A stretch of DNA of 64,000 nucleotides from Rhizoclosmatium globosum (GCA_002104985.1 MCGO01000068.1:124001-188000), one strand, 5' to 3'; positions 10,030-23,654 are shown, counted from the first letter of the stretch. The notes: generated by a model from the sequence alone, not told the origin. Numbers and translations are program-made.

Positions 10030-10944
10030 TCAAGGCGTGAATTCTGCCGTTACCAAGACAGTAGTAACTTCACTACGCGTCATTGCACGGCGTAGGTTTT
10101 CAGGTTTAATCCAAACACCGTTTCCTCCACCAAACCAGGTAGCAGCCCATCTTCCTCGAGATTCGCTGAACGTATCCAACTCAAGGAAGGTTCCATTCAA
10201 GTCTCCACGGGTACTCAAGTTCTTGACTCTCACAATATCGCCCTTCTCAAGAACGCTCAGAGGCCTGCAAAAAGATTTGTGCCGCTGAACATTCCAATGA
10301 AACTTTTGGCACTCACGAGAACAGTAATAGAAGCTCTCACATTGCTCACACTTTTTCAGTTTCAGGGTTGGTGAAGCAACTTTCGCACACATGCAGCAGT
10401 TTGCGGCAACCATACATCGATTGAAGCAGTAAATATACAACTTGCTGTGTACTTTCGGAGATAGGGTAACTGAAGATCTCAACCCAGTGAGATACAATTG
10501 GTCTTCCTTTTTCGGGTATAACACATCCTCGATTGTTTGAATACACTCTCGAATACGCTCCATGATTGGAACCTGATAAAAATGATCGCAGCAGGTGTGG
10601 AAAGACCATGCTTGTTCTGTTGAGTTTACAGCTGCAGCTTCGGCGGCTTTGAACATATCCAACGCCTTCTTCAAGTTTTCGGGTGATTCTACAAAGTCTG
10701 GGCGCTTGTTCACTCGAAGCTGCCGCCAATTGAACAAGGCCAATCCGCGAATGTAAAGATGTTCTTCCTCGTTGGCTCCGATCGATGCGAATAAGGCAAT
10801 GTCTTCTGAGGTTGCAGGACACTGATTGACTGTCGTTGATGCCGTGTTCAAGCAGGTTTCTTTCTCCAATCCAAGACCAGGTGGAAACGCCTTGATCCGG
10901 GCATACAGAAGATCTCGTTCTTGACGGGCGTTGGGTTTTGTCAT
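10030..10944 (-). CDS. MYND zinc-finger protein
   Basis: Intronless, 304 residues. The N-terminal two thirds are helical without a recognised domain. Residues about 183-230 hold a complete MYND finger: CCMCAK, CEQCESFYYCSRECQKFHW, then RHKSFC, matching the C-x2-C ... C-x2-C ... C-x3-C ... H-x3-C spacing. MYND fingers bind proline-rich partners. A C-terminal segment (KGDIVRVKNLSTRGDLNGTF) looks like a small beta-barrel with no known assignment. There is no SET domain, so this is not a SMYD methyltransferase. Confidence 0.8.
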   Translation of the reverse strand: MTKPNARQERDLLYARIKAFPPGLGLEKETCLNTASTTVNQCPATSEDIALFASIGANEEEHLYIRGLALFNWRQLRVNKRPDFVESPENLKKALDMFKAAEAAAVNSTEQAWSFHTCCDHFYQVPIMERIRECIQTIEDVLYPKKEDQLYLTGLRSSVTLSPKVHSKLYIYCFNRCMVAANCCMCAKVASPTLKLKKCEQCESFYYCSRECQKFHWNVQRHKSFCRPLSVLEKGDIVRVKNLSTRGDLNGTFLELDTFSESRGRWAATWFGGGNGVWIKPENLRRAMTRSEVTTVLVTAEFTP

Positions 10945-11176
10945 AAAAAGTTAATAAAAAACTTCTTTAGATAATGGTTAGGAAATGCTCATGGTGTCAA
11001 CAGATTCAAGTTCTCGATGTGTCATACTTACGCAATGGAAGCAGCGTGTATGGTGGTGGAGGACGCCACTTTATGACGAAGTTCGAATGAGCTCATCAAG
11101 AATCAAAGTATAACTATGTTTATTCATATATTCATTGATTGCAAGATACGGACATGAAAAGCAAGGGTATTGTAAT

Positions 11177-11677
11177 TTAATGGTTGATGGGCTGCTTTTC
11201 CGCGTCAGATCCAATTGGAATGTAACCTGGGTTGTTTTGGTACTGTGGCATAGGAGCCAAAGGTGCCGCTGGACCAACTGGTGCCCGTGAATATCCCAAG
11301 CTCGCCTGGCTTGCGGCAATAAGCTTGCGACTTTGTGCAAAGGCAATACCAGCAATGATCAAGAAGATAGAGCCGAGCACAAGACCAAAAATAAGGTACG
11401 TTCTGCATGCATCGTACACGTCGTTCTTTGTGATGTCTGGGTGGTCTTTCAGGAAGGAGTAGCTTGTTCCAATGTCATTACACCGGTTCTGAAAGATGGG
11501 TGCCCATGCAAAGAAGAAGATGGAGTACAGGATAGTACAGATGGAGAACCCGCGAAGGAAGTACCCCTTGAACTGCTGGTCATTACCGACACACAACAGA
11601 GGAATGAGCCCAAAGATTGGGTCGAGGACGGCACACGAGAGGAACCCAAGGAGAGTAGCGACACCCGGACTGGACAT
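11177..11677 (-). CDS. Small polytopic membrane protein, unknown
   Basis: The start chosen is the ATG at 11677 (MSSPGVATLLGFLSC) rather than the frame's first ATG at 11752; this gives 166 residues. Three hydrophobic segments are clear (VATLLGFLSCAVLDPIFGLI; FSICTILYSIFFFAWAPIF; YLIFGLVLGSIFLIIAGIAF). The loop after the second has two cysteines. The C-terminal tail is Pro/Tyr-rich (PMPQYQNNPGYIPIG) and cytosolic by the positive-inside trend. I do not recognise the family. Confidence 0.7.
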   Translation of the reverse strand: MSSPGVATLLGFLSCAVLDPIFGLIPLLCVGNDQQFKGYFLRGFSICTILYSIFFFAWAPIFQNRCNDIGTSYSFLKDHPDITKNDVYDACRTYLIFGLVLGSIFLIIAGIAFAQSRKLIAASQASLGYSRAPVGPAAPLAPMPQYQNNPGYIPIGSDAEKQPINH

Positions 11678-12067
11678 GATTGATTGGTTGTTTGAGTGGA
11701 AGTTGAGAAGGTGTTTTTGTTGATCGCTTTTCAAAGACTCTCCACGCCTCATCCATTGTGGCAGAATGGAACGAACTCTGAAGAGTAGAACATCAAAAAC
11801 ACCACCGCCAACCCCTCCCCGCGTTTCACTGAATATGTCTATTTGAAGACAACCTCCATTTTGAGTAGGTACTCAAGTTCTCGACTTTCACAATATCGCC
11901 TCAACTTTTCTCAACTTTATTAACACAGTCAGATAAACGAATTCATAACAAATCTTCTACTTTATTCGCTAGCTGATAAATAAACGAAATCAATCCCAGA
12001 AGATACACACAACAGTCTGAACGAACATAGACACAAAACCCCTCTTGAATATGTACAATAATCCTAT
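11678..12067. other. Intergenic stretch with a decayed copy of part of the MYND gene
   Basis: About 33 bases near 11868-11900 match MYND-gene sequence near 10207-10240 with only two or three differences (shared core GGTACTCAAGTTCT, then CACAATATCGCC). Looser similarity extends on both sides. The rest is AT-rich and without genes. Confidence 0.6.
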
Positions 12068-12679
12068 TTACTCCTTCTTGGCAATCTTTTGTCTACCGTC
12101 TCTTCCGATAACAGTGAACCAGGTTCTCAAGAACTGAACGGAAGAAATGGCAGCCAAGGCAAGGGATCCAATAGCAATAATGCTTCTCATCTGGGAGAGC
12201 ATACCAGCCAAACCAGCGTACTCACTGTTGTTGGTCAAGAGGGCAGCAGAGAAAAGAACAGCCTCAGCAATGTGTTGAAGGGCGTTAACGACTGGAAGCT
12301 GGTTGACAACCAAAAGGGCAGAAGATCCGAGAGACTCGACAGCCCATGAAGTAACGGAAGATTCCAAGAATCCGAATGCAGCAATAGAGCTACGTATACA
12401 AGGTTAGAGCCTGTGGAAAGCTTCACAAATTAAATTGGCAGCATACATGACGTTGACAGCAGTCAAGGCAGCGAGGATAGCTGGGTTGATCTCGGCAGAA
12501 ACATCGTCAACTCCGTAACCAAAGACAGTGGAGAAGTCTGGGGAGAAGGCAAGGGCGTTCTCAGGGAAGTAGAGGGCGTTGGTTCGCTTCAAGATAGAGA
12601 AGGTGATGAAGAAAGCGATGGAGGCAAGAATGACGTTCTTTTCAGAGGCGGCCTTGGCAAGAGTCTTGGAGAATGGCAT
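12068..12679 (-). CDS. Small membrane protein, tandem paralogue A
   Basis: Two exons: 12447-12679 and 12068-12389, 184 residues, starting MPFSKTLAKAASEKNV. Three to four hydrophobic segments are present. The C-terminus ends TVIGRDGRQKIAKKE, nearly identical to the neighbour at 12908-13576. Both genes carry the intron at the same place (after NV / NLV, before SI), so they are tandem duplicates. I do not recognise the family. The Lys-rich C-terminus could be an ER-retrieval-like signal (KKE is not a perfect KKxx). Confidence 0.72.
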
Positions 12680-12907
12680 GGTTGGTCTAACAGTTCGTAG
12701 TAAGTTTCTGAGCTGTAAAGTGGCGGGAAGAAGGGGGACTGACACCTTTTTGGGGGATGAAATTTTGGATGAATTGGGGTGTCGCCCCCTTCCACTTGAC
12801 GTGTGAAACATAATGAAAAGAAGGAATAAGATATTCATACACTTGAGAGAACGAAATAGTTTATTAATTTGTCAAAGCACCGTGACTCTGGTGTTCCATA
12901 AACAAGA

Positions 12908-13576
12908 TTATTGCTTCTTGTCCTTCTTCTCAATCTTCTGTCTACCATCACGACCAATGCTAGTGGACCATCCCCTTGCAAACACAAACGCAGCAATAGC
13001 TGTCACGAGCAAAGTGAATCTGAGGAAGAGTGTTCGGTTGAGAGCCAGGAAGCTGGCAAGATCAGCGTAATCCTCATTATCGGTAAGAATAGCGCCAGAA
13101 CAAAGCACGGATTCAACACTGTGGTGAAGAACATTCACGTAAGGAAACATGACCCATGCTCCAGTCTTTCCTGCTCCAAGAACAGCTTCGTGGGCCCAGG
13201 CAATAGTGGCAGCTTGCAAGAAACCGAGGGAAACGATAGAACTGATTGAATTGAGGGAGGAATATCATTGATGAGTTTCAGATATGTGGGAGAGGGAACA
13301 TCATATTGAAAAAGCAGCTGTTGCTAAAGGAAACACTTACACCAAGTTCACGATCGTGACTGCAACCAGCACCAATGGGTTCACTTCTGCTGAGAAGATA
13401 TCCTCGGCCAAGTAGCCGATTGGAAGAGAGAAGTCAGTAGCAAAGGCAAGAGGGTTTTCAGGAAAGAAGGCAGCGTTGGTTCGGAGCAAGATGGCGTAGG
13501 TAGTGAAGAAGACGAAGCCGGCAATGGCAACGTTTCTCTCAGTGGAGGCCTTGGTGATGAGACGTTGGAAGACCAT
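12908..13576 (-). CDS. Small membrane protein, tandem paralogue B
   Basis: Two exons: 13341-13576 and 12908-13241, 189 residues, starting MVFQRLITKASTERNV. Shared with paralogue A: the first membrane segment followed by LRTNA and FPENPLAF, an acidic DIFSAEVNP loop, and the C-terminal IGRDGRQKIEKKDKKQ. The intron is 99 bases here and 57 in paralogue A, in the same phase and place. The pair is unassigned; function is unknown. Confidence 0.72.
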
Positions 13577-13854
13577 TGGTGGTTATTGGACGTTTTTTCC
13601 TGTTTCAGGTTTTGGCAGCACGCTTCATGTTCTGGAACGGAGAGAAGCGCGCTGTGCGGTTCTAAGAGCATATTCTACAATCCATACGTCTTTCGTAATG
13701 AGAAATCTGATAAAAAAGAGCTTGACATTTTCTTTGGCTTATGACAAATACGATACTGTGAAACACTAGGATCACCAATTCCACCATCACAATCTATTGG
13801 CATCAGTGCTTGTACTCATATCTTACTTCATTCATCCAGTTTTTCGCTGGTGTG

Positions 13855-15408
13855 ATGAAAAAAAGAACAGTTTTCTTTCTTGCGATCACTCTTTCATTGG
13901 TCTTACTCATGCTCGCACCACGTGTCCTTGCTGCTTCTCGCAGATCCATCACTCGTTCTGCATTGCCAAGTGGAGTCTCTGCTCGTCTTGCCCACAACAA
14001 GAGTTGAGTATTACCCTTTCTTGGTTACTTCTGATGGACACCTATTGACACTAGTTTACTTAAACACAGGCGATCAGTCACCATTTGGTCCAGCTCCAGT
14101 GTATCCTTGGACTGCCCAAGTTGAGGCTGAACGCAAGGCATACGCATCGTCCAGAAATAGCAACAGCAACAGTAACAGCAACAGCAACTCGTCAAATGGC
14201 AACAAGTCATCACACAAGAAGCATAAAGACAGCTTCTTTCCTTCTATTCCAGTCATTTTCATTGGATTGGTTGGAATCGGTGGGCTCCATGCATACCACA
14301 CAAAACAACGTGCGACAATGAAGAGCCTCGAGGCCGGAAGACCTGTTGATCCAGATATGGCAGTCGAAGGAACTTGGGCAGTTGAGTGAATCTTTTCAGT
14401 TTTGAAGTGTTGCGAGTGTCCCTTGAGTTTGTGTCTTACAAATGTCTCTCAGGTCCGTGCCTATGCCGCTCTGCCTCTCCGAGAAGTCTCTAGAGCTTGG
14501 GGATGGCTCAATTCACTTACAGTTCCTGTTGCTCTCCGATCGTCTTTCTACGGAGCATACAGCAAGGCTTTCAACTGCAACCTTGAAGAAATGGAGGCTG
14601 GAAGCGTGACAGACTTTGAGAACCTTGGGACATTCTTTTACCGTACACTTAAGGCTGGTGCTCGACCTGTGGACACCAAGGCTGACTTGGTTTGCCCATC
14701 TGACGGAAAGATTCTCTGCCTTGGACGTGTGGATGAACAGAACAGACAAGTTCCTCTCGTGAAAGGATTGACATACAGTCTTGACGCTTTGTTGGGAAAG
14801 AAGGCTAACAACGTTTCTGCTGCCACTGATTCCAAATTGAACGCAGATGCCAGCCAGGCATTGTACAGAGGAAACAAGTTGTATTACACCGTTATTTATT
14901 TGGCTCCTGGAGATTACCACCGATTCCACTCTCCAGCCGACTGGACTGTGACTACTAGAAGACACTTTGCTGGAGAATTGTTGTCTGTGTCTCCATGGAT
15001 CGTTGAAAAGATTCGCAACTTGTTCATTATCAACGAGCGTGTCTCGTTGGCTGGCCAGTGGAAGCACGGATTCTTCTCCATGATTCCTGTTGGAGCTACT
15101 AACGTCGGGTCTATTGTCATCAACTTCGATGAGGTTTGCACCGTTCATTTCAACATTCAAAGCTAACGAACAATATCTAGGAAATGAAAACCAACACCCC
15201 AGATGTACCATCAGCAACATTCCCAATCGGAACTTACACGGAGAAGGCGTTCACTGGAAAGGACAAGGTTGTGTTGAAGCGCGGAGATGAGATTGGTGGA
15301 TTCAAGCTTGGTTCTACTGTTGTTCTTGTGTTTGAGGCGCCTGAGAAGTTCGAATTTGCATACAAGGAGGGTGATGTTGTCAAGATGGGAACTCGTCTTG
15401 GAAAATAA
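13855..15408 (+). CDS. PSD1: Phosphatidylserine decarboxylase proenzyme
   Basis: Four exons: 13855-14002, 14070-14380, 14453-15133 and 15181-15408; 455 residues. It converts phosphatidylserine to phosphatidylethanolamine. The self-cleavage LGST motif lies at residues 423-426, so Ser425 becomes the pyruvoyl group. Other family marks are [22 protein letters not shown], and [21 protein letters not shown] hydrophobic N-terminal segment plus a second one ([18 protein letters not shown]) and the basic leader fit the mitochondrial inner-membrane type. A Ser/Asn microsatellite-coded stretch (14155-14195) sits between them. Introns 1 and 2 both use the donor GTTGAG; that choice is forced because it is the only one that keeps frame. 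Confidence 0.92.
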
Positions 15409-15527
15409 GGAGTGTCTGATTTTGACAGAGACGGTGGAGAATAGAGGGCTGTGATTTTTACCTCAGTATGTTTTGAAATGAACCAGAAATGACTTTAAAG
15501 TTATTTGTTTTATTTGTCCTAAAAGAG

Positions 15528-16589
15528 ATGGTGAGTTGGACGCTGTGCCTGTCCAACTTCTAACCGTCCCCTCCATTGCCAGTCTGCCGCTCAACCCCAG
15601 TCTGGAGCATCAACTAAGAAGGTAAGGTGTTTAGCTGGAAGCATGAACAGCTAACCTGATTCTCTCGCACACCAAACACACTCCACCCTTCTCAACCAGA
15701 CTATCCCCCGCGATGAATGGGAAAAGAAATTAGCCGACGTCAAAATCAACAAACGGTACTGTCTTTGCCTCTCTACCCTTTAAACCAGGCCTGACCCTTC
15801 AAACTCCCTCAAACCCAATCCAAACAATAAACAGAGACCTCAACAAACTCATCATGAACTATCTCGTGATTGAAGGTTACAAGGATGCTGTCGAGAAGTT
15901 CAGCCAGGAGAGTGGTTTGCCGCCAAATGTTGACTTGTCGTCCATCGAAGAACGTATGAAGATTCGTGCAGCCATTCAGGAGGGACGCATTGATGAAGCC
16001 ATCGAGCGAGTCAATGACTTGGATCCTGAGGTATTTTGTTTATATGTCGTGTTGGGAGGCTTAGTATCTCGTACCCTCAGATTCTTGACTCAAACCCCCG
16101 TCTTTATTTCCATCTTCAGCAGCAGAAACTTATTGAGTTGATTCGGGAGGGTAAAATTGTTGAGGCACTTGACTTCGCTCAGGAAGAGCTGGCAGCTCGG
16201 GGAGAGGAGAATGTGAGTTCTTTGTCCTCATTACTTTCGATGCGTCTTTGTGACACGGCACAAATAGCCTGAATTCCTTGAAGAACTGGAGCAAACAATG
16301 TCCCTTCTTGCATTCGACGCGTCCCAAGGATCCCCCGTGGCTGGTTTATTGGACTACAGCCAGCGTCTCAAGACAGCTGGAGAGTTGAACGCAGCTATTT
16401 TGAAGGCACAGTGCCAAGAACGGAATCCAAAGCTTCCATCACTGTTGAAGATGTTGGTTTGGTCGCAGGTCTGTTGGCATTTATTCGTTTACATCAATAC
16501 TCACCATATAACTGCAGAATCAACTCGAAGAACGTGTCACTTTCCCCAAAATCAAGAACTTGGTAACAGCAGAATTGGAAGACTCATGA
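15528..16589 (+). CDS. GID8: GID/CTLH ubiquitin-ligase subunit GID8 (TWA1)
   Basis: Seven exons: 15528-15530, 15583-15621, 15700-15755, 15835-16030, 16081-16212, 16268-16468 and 16518-16589; 232 residues (human 228). The first exon codes only for the initiator Met (ATG directly followed by GTGAGT). The LisH part is LNKLIMNYLVIEGYKDA, the CTLH part begins about IRAAIQEGRIDEAI, and the CRA part includes LYFHLQQQKLIELIREG and TMSLLAFDAS. GID8 is the LisH/CTLH/CRA scaffold that joins the catalytic RING pair to substrate receptors. It converges on SEC23 with under 150 bases between stop codons. Confidence 0.92.
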
Positions 16590-16735
16590 AACGAGTTGAA
16601 TCAAGTGTTTCTTCTACCCTATCTTCGTCAATAAATAGTTTACATCCATATCTGACTTTATTCTTTCGAATCTGTCAATTTTACCCAATTCCCCCTTCGC
16701 ATAAAACCCAATTCAACAAAACTTCATCCTGTGCT

Positions 16736-19454
<2,719 letters not shown>

Positions 19455-19676
19455 TTTGATGATTCAAGGCTGTAGTTGTGTGAGACAAGAAGGCCTTGGT
19501 TTTGGAGACTTTTCACCAGCAGAAATGGATCATCATCCACGTTGCTATTGACATTGTATCACAGCTCCAAAATCGCGTGTATAAAATGAAAAATGATGTA
19601 TTTGTACTATAGCCGCATTCATCCCTTCATCAGAAACAAAAAGGCCACTCCCCTAACTTCCTCAAAAATTACTGTT

Positions 19677-20502
19677 TTACTGAAAGAATCCTCGCTTTTG
19701 AGCTGGCTTTTCTGCAACTGGTGCATCGCCATTGTTTGATGGCGCTGGAGCAGCTGGAGGAGCAGCCGGCAGATCAAGTTGAGGAGCAACTGGTTTGTAG
19801 GCATCCGATGACAGCCTTCCCAACATAGCACCAACTCCCTCCATAATACCAAGAATAATTCCTCCGAACGCAGCGGAAACAGCCATTGCTTGTGGTCCTG
19901 AACGAGCGGCCAAGATTCCTCCAGTTGCAGCACCAGCCTATCATTTAAACCTTTAGAATTTCGACCTTTGATGAACAGGTAGGTATGGTATGATATGGCA
20001 GAGACCAATGCCGACAGATTCCGTGACAGCTAAAGAGAATCGCAAAGAAACTCACCATAATAGCATTCCATGAGTCCTCCTTTCCACGAATAGCCACTAA
20101 TGTACAATCACCAGCATTGAATAGACCAGACCAGACAGCGAATCCACCTCCAACAACCGGGGCTCTCGACTTGACAGAAGCAATGGTTCCAGCGAATCGA
20201 TCTCCTCTATTCCAACAAGTCAATAACACTCTACGGTTAGGTATCTCACGCACCGTGGTGAGTTTCTGTATCCTTTGAATCCGTGCCAGATGGATCCACC
20301 AATAGCTCCCATCGCAAACGCAGCTCCAATGTCATAGACGATAATGTATGGACAAGGGTCTCTTGTTGTATCTGAGATGTCGTGTCTTCCTCCGCCCTTT
20401 TAGAGGAATCTGTTAGCTGTCAAGGAAGTATGGTAGAGCTCAACCGAACCATTTGATAATGCTTTTGTTTGTTTTCGAAAAAAGGAAAACCAAGTGACTC
20501 AT
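19677..20502 (-). CDS. TIM17: Mitochondrial inner-membrane translocase subunit TIM17
   Basis: Four exons: 20491-20502, 20254-20396, 20056-20206 and 19677-19937; 188 residues. It is part of the TIM23 presequence translocase. Marks: [35 protein letters not shown], then [32 protein letters not shown], and [20 protein letters not shown] last helices. Four membrane helices are implied. The C-terminal 60 residues are Pro/Ala-rich and lineage-specific. Exon 1 (MSHL) is only 12 bases and is the least certain part; another start upstream in the same frame is possible. Confidence 0.88.
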
Positions 20503-20610
20503 CGTTTCTTAATTCTTCCATATTAATTGCTTGCGTGGCTTTCTAAACCAGGACCTTCTGTTCTTTTGATCCTGGAATCTTCAGTGTACAGATCTGTAAC
20601 TCTTAAGCTA

Positions 20611-21285
20611 TGATACAACAAAGACTTATACTCCAATTCCGCGTGTTACACACTCCAAACATCCTCTCTCTACCAAATCGCTACGATGCCCTCATAGTAC
20701 CCACAAACAAATACCTTGTCGGATGCCGACTACCATACATCACCAAGGGGGCCACATACCCTTCACACCACCCCACCAAAGTCTGATATGTCCAGTCTCT
20801 GGGGAGGCCACGAAATCGACCACACTCGACAGTTATACCCAATCCAAAGTGTTGACGGATCAGTTCACGCAGAAGCTGGGCCTCAGTTACAAAAATACTT
20901 GGATTCCCTTCCCAAAGCAGCGAAAACGTGAAATGTCCAACAGGAAGTGCAGTTGTTACGCCGTCCTTTGGTTTAGAGAAACGATTCTCAGTGTTGGTTC
21001 ACACGGCTGTTCCGTTTCGAGAAGAGGTTCATTCTGAAACTCTCTGCGAGACTGTTATATTTCAAGCATTGATGCAGTCCGCGCAAAGTTTCCAACGGAT
21101 GCATTGAAAATTGCGACTGTGTTGATTGGAAGTGGATCGCGTGCTTTGATAACCATACCTGTATCAACGCGGCCTTAGAAGTATATCGCATTCTTTTGGA
21201 AGCGAAAAGAAGGAATGTTCAACTGGATTTTATCGTGCGAGACGAATCTCAGTTTGAGTTGATGAGTGAAATGATTGCGATATGA
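20611..21285 (+). pseudogene. Macro-domain gene broken by several frameshifts
   Basis: Pieces of one protein lie in all three frames. It starts at an ATG near 20611 (MIQQRLILQFRVLHTPN, then DALIVPTNKYLVGCRLPY), moves to SVDGSVHAEAGPQLQKYLDSL near 20850, then CPTGSAVVTPSFGLEKRFSV and LVHTAVPFREEVHSETLCE near 20940-21040, then IATVLIGSGSR and finally NAALEVYRILLEAKRRNVQL. Order and motifs (G-D/S-V, CPTG-A, HTAVP, GSG-R) fit a macro (ADP-ribose-binding) domain. At least four single-base shifts are needed. It is either a decaying gene or several base-calling errors. I saw no intron that would explain the breaks. Confidence 0.6.
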
Positions 21286-21340
21286 ATAATTCCTCGCACA
21301 GACATATGAAATGAATTGAGTAAAATGTAATAAAAAGAGG

Positions 21341-22417
21341 TCAATTGTATATTGATGTTGCTGATATTGCTGTGTTGTTGCTGTTGCTGTTGCTGCTGCT
21401 GCTGTAACTCTGCGAACTATAGAAGTAGTAGTTTCCAAACTGATCATAATATCCGGGATATTGTGGTGTCTGCGGTAATGCCAGCTGCGATGGATGAGCT
21501 TCAACTTGTCCGTGATACGGTTGAGATACACGTGATACTAAACCTGCAGGATGAACTTGCGCCTGTGGAATATAGTTCCTTGTTGTGAAAGAAGAACAGG
21601 GGGTTCGCGAGGCTGTGGCGATGGACTGTCGAAACATCGAGGGGTTCTCCAATACTCCCAAAGGCACAGGAGCAGCATTATTAAACGCAGCATTCGTTTT
21701 CGGTGGTGGCGTTAGAGCATTCGCCAATTCTGAAACCTTGAACGTGTCGTTGTCAGTCCCTGCACGATTCATACGTTCTCTCCAAATAGAGCGACGGCAG
21801 TACACAATTAATCCAATTGCGATCAAAATAATAATGCCAGCTGCAACACAGATAGCAATCACAGCAGGGTTTGTGCTGCTCCCTGCTCCTGATTGTGGAA
21901 TCGCAGTCGATGTGACAGTTGCTGTTGGCGATTCATCAACCTCAGAAGTAGTTGTAGTTGGTTCAACATATTCAGTGGTAGTCGGAACAATTTTCGATGT
22001 GATTGGCAGCAGCCGTGTAGTTGTGATGGGAACTGTTCCACTTCCCATCAAGCTCACAGAATCCGAAACCAAAGTATCGCTATGTCTTCCACAACTCAGA
22101 TTATTACTTGGACAGATTGTAAGATCCGCCGTAACAGATTGCATCGATTGCCCGCTCTCAATCGGCGCAGACCCTGAACAAGAAACTGACACACAGGATT
22201 TCGAAATGAGCGAAGACATTTCAGAGGGACATGACTTGAAGCGAGTCGCAGATCCAGTCGTACTGCATAGTAACGTGTTTGTATCCGAGTACGTAAAGCC
22301 AACACTAATCGTATCATCTTTAGAACCGACAGTGAAGAGGTACAGAGAGTTGAGGTAGAGAGTGGCAGTCACACGACCGGACTTGCTCTGCTCGATTTGA
22401 ATGAGTGAGGTATCCAT
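21341..22417 (-). CDS. Ser/Thr-rich single-pass membrane protein (family member 1)
   Basis: Intronless and intact, about 358 residues; ATG at 22417 (MDTSLIQIEQSKSG) chosen over 22474. Four parts can be read: an N-terminal Cys domain (about 1-120, with CSTTGS, CVSVSCSGSAP, CPSNNLSCG); a Thr/Pro-rich stalk; one membrane helix (NPAVIAICVAAGIIILIAIG); and a cytoplasmic tail starting CRRSIWRERMNRAG, with NAAFNNAAPVPLGVLE and later QYPGYYDQFGNYYFY. No cleavable signal peptide is visible at the N-terminus, so the helix itself may direct an N-out orientation. Unknown function; resembles the architecture of fungal wall sensors only in outline. See paralogues at 22556, 23827, 35925 and 36923. Confidence 0.75.
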   Translation of the reverse strand: MDTSLIQIEQSKSGRVTATLYLNSLYLFTVGSKDDTISVGFTYSDTNTLLCSTTGSATRFKSCPSEMSSLISKSCVSVSCSGSAPIESGQSMQSVTADLTICPSNNLSCGRHSDTLVSDSVSLMGSGTVPITTTRLLPITSKIVPTTTEYVEPTTTTSEVDESPTATVTSTAIPQSGAGSSTNPAVIAICVAAGIIILIAIGLIVYCRRSIWRERMNRAGTDNDTFKVSELANALTPPPKTNAAFNNAAPVPLGVLENPSMFRQSIATASRTPCSSFTTRNYIPQAQVHPAGLVSRVSQPYHGQVEAHPSQLALPQTPQYPGYYDQFGNYYFYSSQSYSSSSNSNSNNTAISATSIYN

Positions 22418-22555
22418 AATATCGGGATCAAATTCCGTGATGTTGTCGGTTTGATGAGGCTGTGTTTTGATCAAAAAAAAGCCTAGACGAGTAAATGTTT
22501 CATAATATATGTCAATTCTATATTCTCCATGATAAAAAACTAATTAAAACCCTTT

Positions 22556-23654
22556 CTATTGCTGTACAGGTCTTGGCTGCCGTTGATACTGCTGTGCCTC
22601 TGGATGTGGGTGCACCTCCAACCCTTGCTGCACTTGCGCCTGGGCATATTGAGCAGCCAGCTGCTCCTGCGTAAAGTAGTGATACTGTCCCTGCTCATCA
22701 TAATACCCAGGGTACTGAGTAGGCTGCTGAGGAGCGACAACAACCGGCACAGGAACATATTGCGCGACATAAACCGGTTGCTGTTGCTGCTGCACAGGCT
22801 GCTGTGGAACAAACAACGGCATTCTTGCAGACGGAGCGTCCTTCGCAGCTCGTTCCGCGCGTTCCAATTCATCCAATTTCACAGGCGCTGAGGAGTTGAA
22901 AGCCGGGTTCTTTGGAAGTGGAGCGGCGGTCATTGGCTTTGATCCTTCTGGCCCAAAGTCTGCACGGTTCATACGTTCTTTAGACACTGAGCGGCGGAAG
23001 AAACATAAGATCCCGATCGCCATGATAATCGCAACTCCGACTCCAACTCCGACGCCAATTAACGTAGTATTTGAGCCACTGCTGTTATCCGCTGGTGTTG
23101 AGGCAGTTGTAGATACTGTTGCGGTGGCGTCAATAGTAGCTGTAGAGATTCCAGCTTTTGTAGTAGTAGTCACAACCCCGTTACCACAGTGTAGTAGTTG
23201 TTGCCTTTCCTGCACCCGCCGTGGTTGTTGTCCTAGTCTTGGCAGGGAGATCTGGAGTATTTGCGCCTCCAGGGCTTCCACCACCTCCACTTCCAGCAAA
23301 CGTAAACAGGTCTGAGGTAATCAAGTCCTGGTTTGTCCACAGCTCAAATTCGTGCTTGGACAGATGAAATACTGGCAGCCATTGATTCAGTAGAACTTCC
23401 ATCCACGGCTGGTGCTGGGCCCGTGCAAGATACAGAGGCGCAGCTACGCAAAGAGAACATACTGAGGGGACAAGGTGACTTGTCTAGTGACCCTGTCGTC
23501 TGGCAGAGCATGGTGGCGGTATCACTGTAATCGAATTCGACAACGATAGTATCGTCTCTCGAGCTGACGCCCGACAAGTACCCACTCGTGAGATATAGCG
23601 TCGCAGTACAACACCTGCTGCACCTTGTTTAACCTGGACAAGTGAAGTGGCCAT
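22556..23654 (-). CDS. Ser/Thr-rich single-pass membrane protein (family member 2, frameshifted)
   Basis: The ATG at 23654 (MATSLVQVKQG) opens an N-terminal Cys domain like that of member 1 (DDTIVVEFDYSDTATMLC, CASVSCTGPAP, CPSTNLSCG), but these pieces lie in different frames; at least three single-base shifts occur between about 23610 and 23180. From about 23170 on the frame is intact: Thr-rich stalk, membrane helix (LIGVGVGVGVAIIMAIGIL), FFRRSVSKERMNRAD, NPAFNSSAPVKLDELE, then a Gln/Pro-rich tail with QYPGYYDEQGQYHYFTQEQL. Whether it is a decaying copy or a base-calling problem is open; the perfectly kept tail favours the latter. Confidence 0.65.

Noticed and set aside
12068..13576. Ilm1-family assignment for the twin membrane proteins
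   Set aside because: Similar size and number of helices only; no shared sequence pattern that I could point to.
14155..14200. Tandem repeat as CRISPR-like array
   Set aside because: Simple AGCAAC repeats without spacers, within a coding exon.
14025..14301. Cys/Leu-rich minus-strand ORFs
   Set aside because: They come from the antisense of the Ser/Asn (AGCAAC) microsatellite in PSD1.
21585..22358. 257-codon plus-strand ORF
   Set aside because: Antisense of membrane protein 1; the minus frame has the Cys domain, membrane helix and shared tail motifs.
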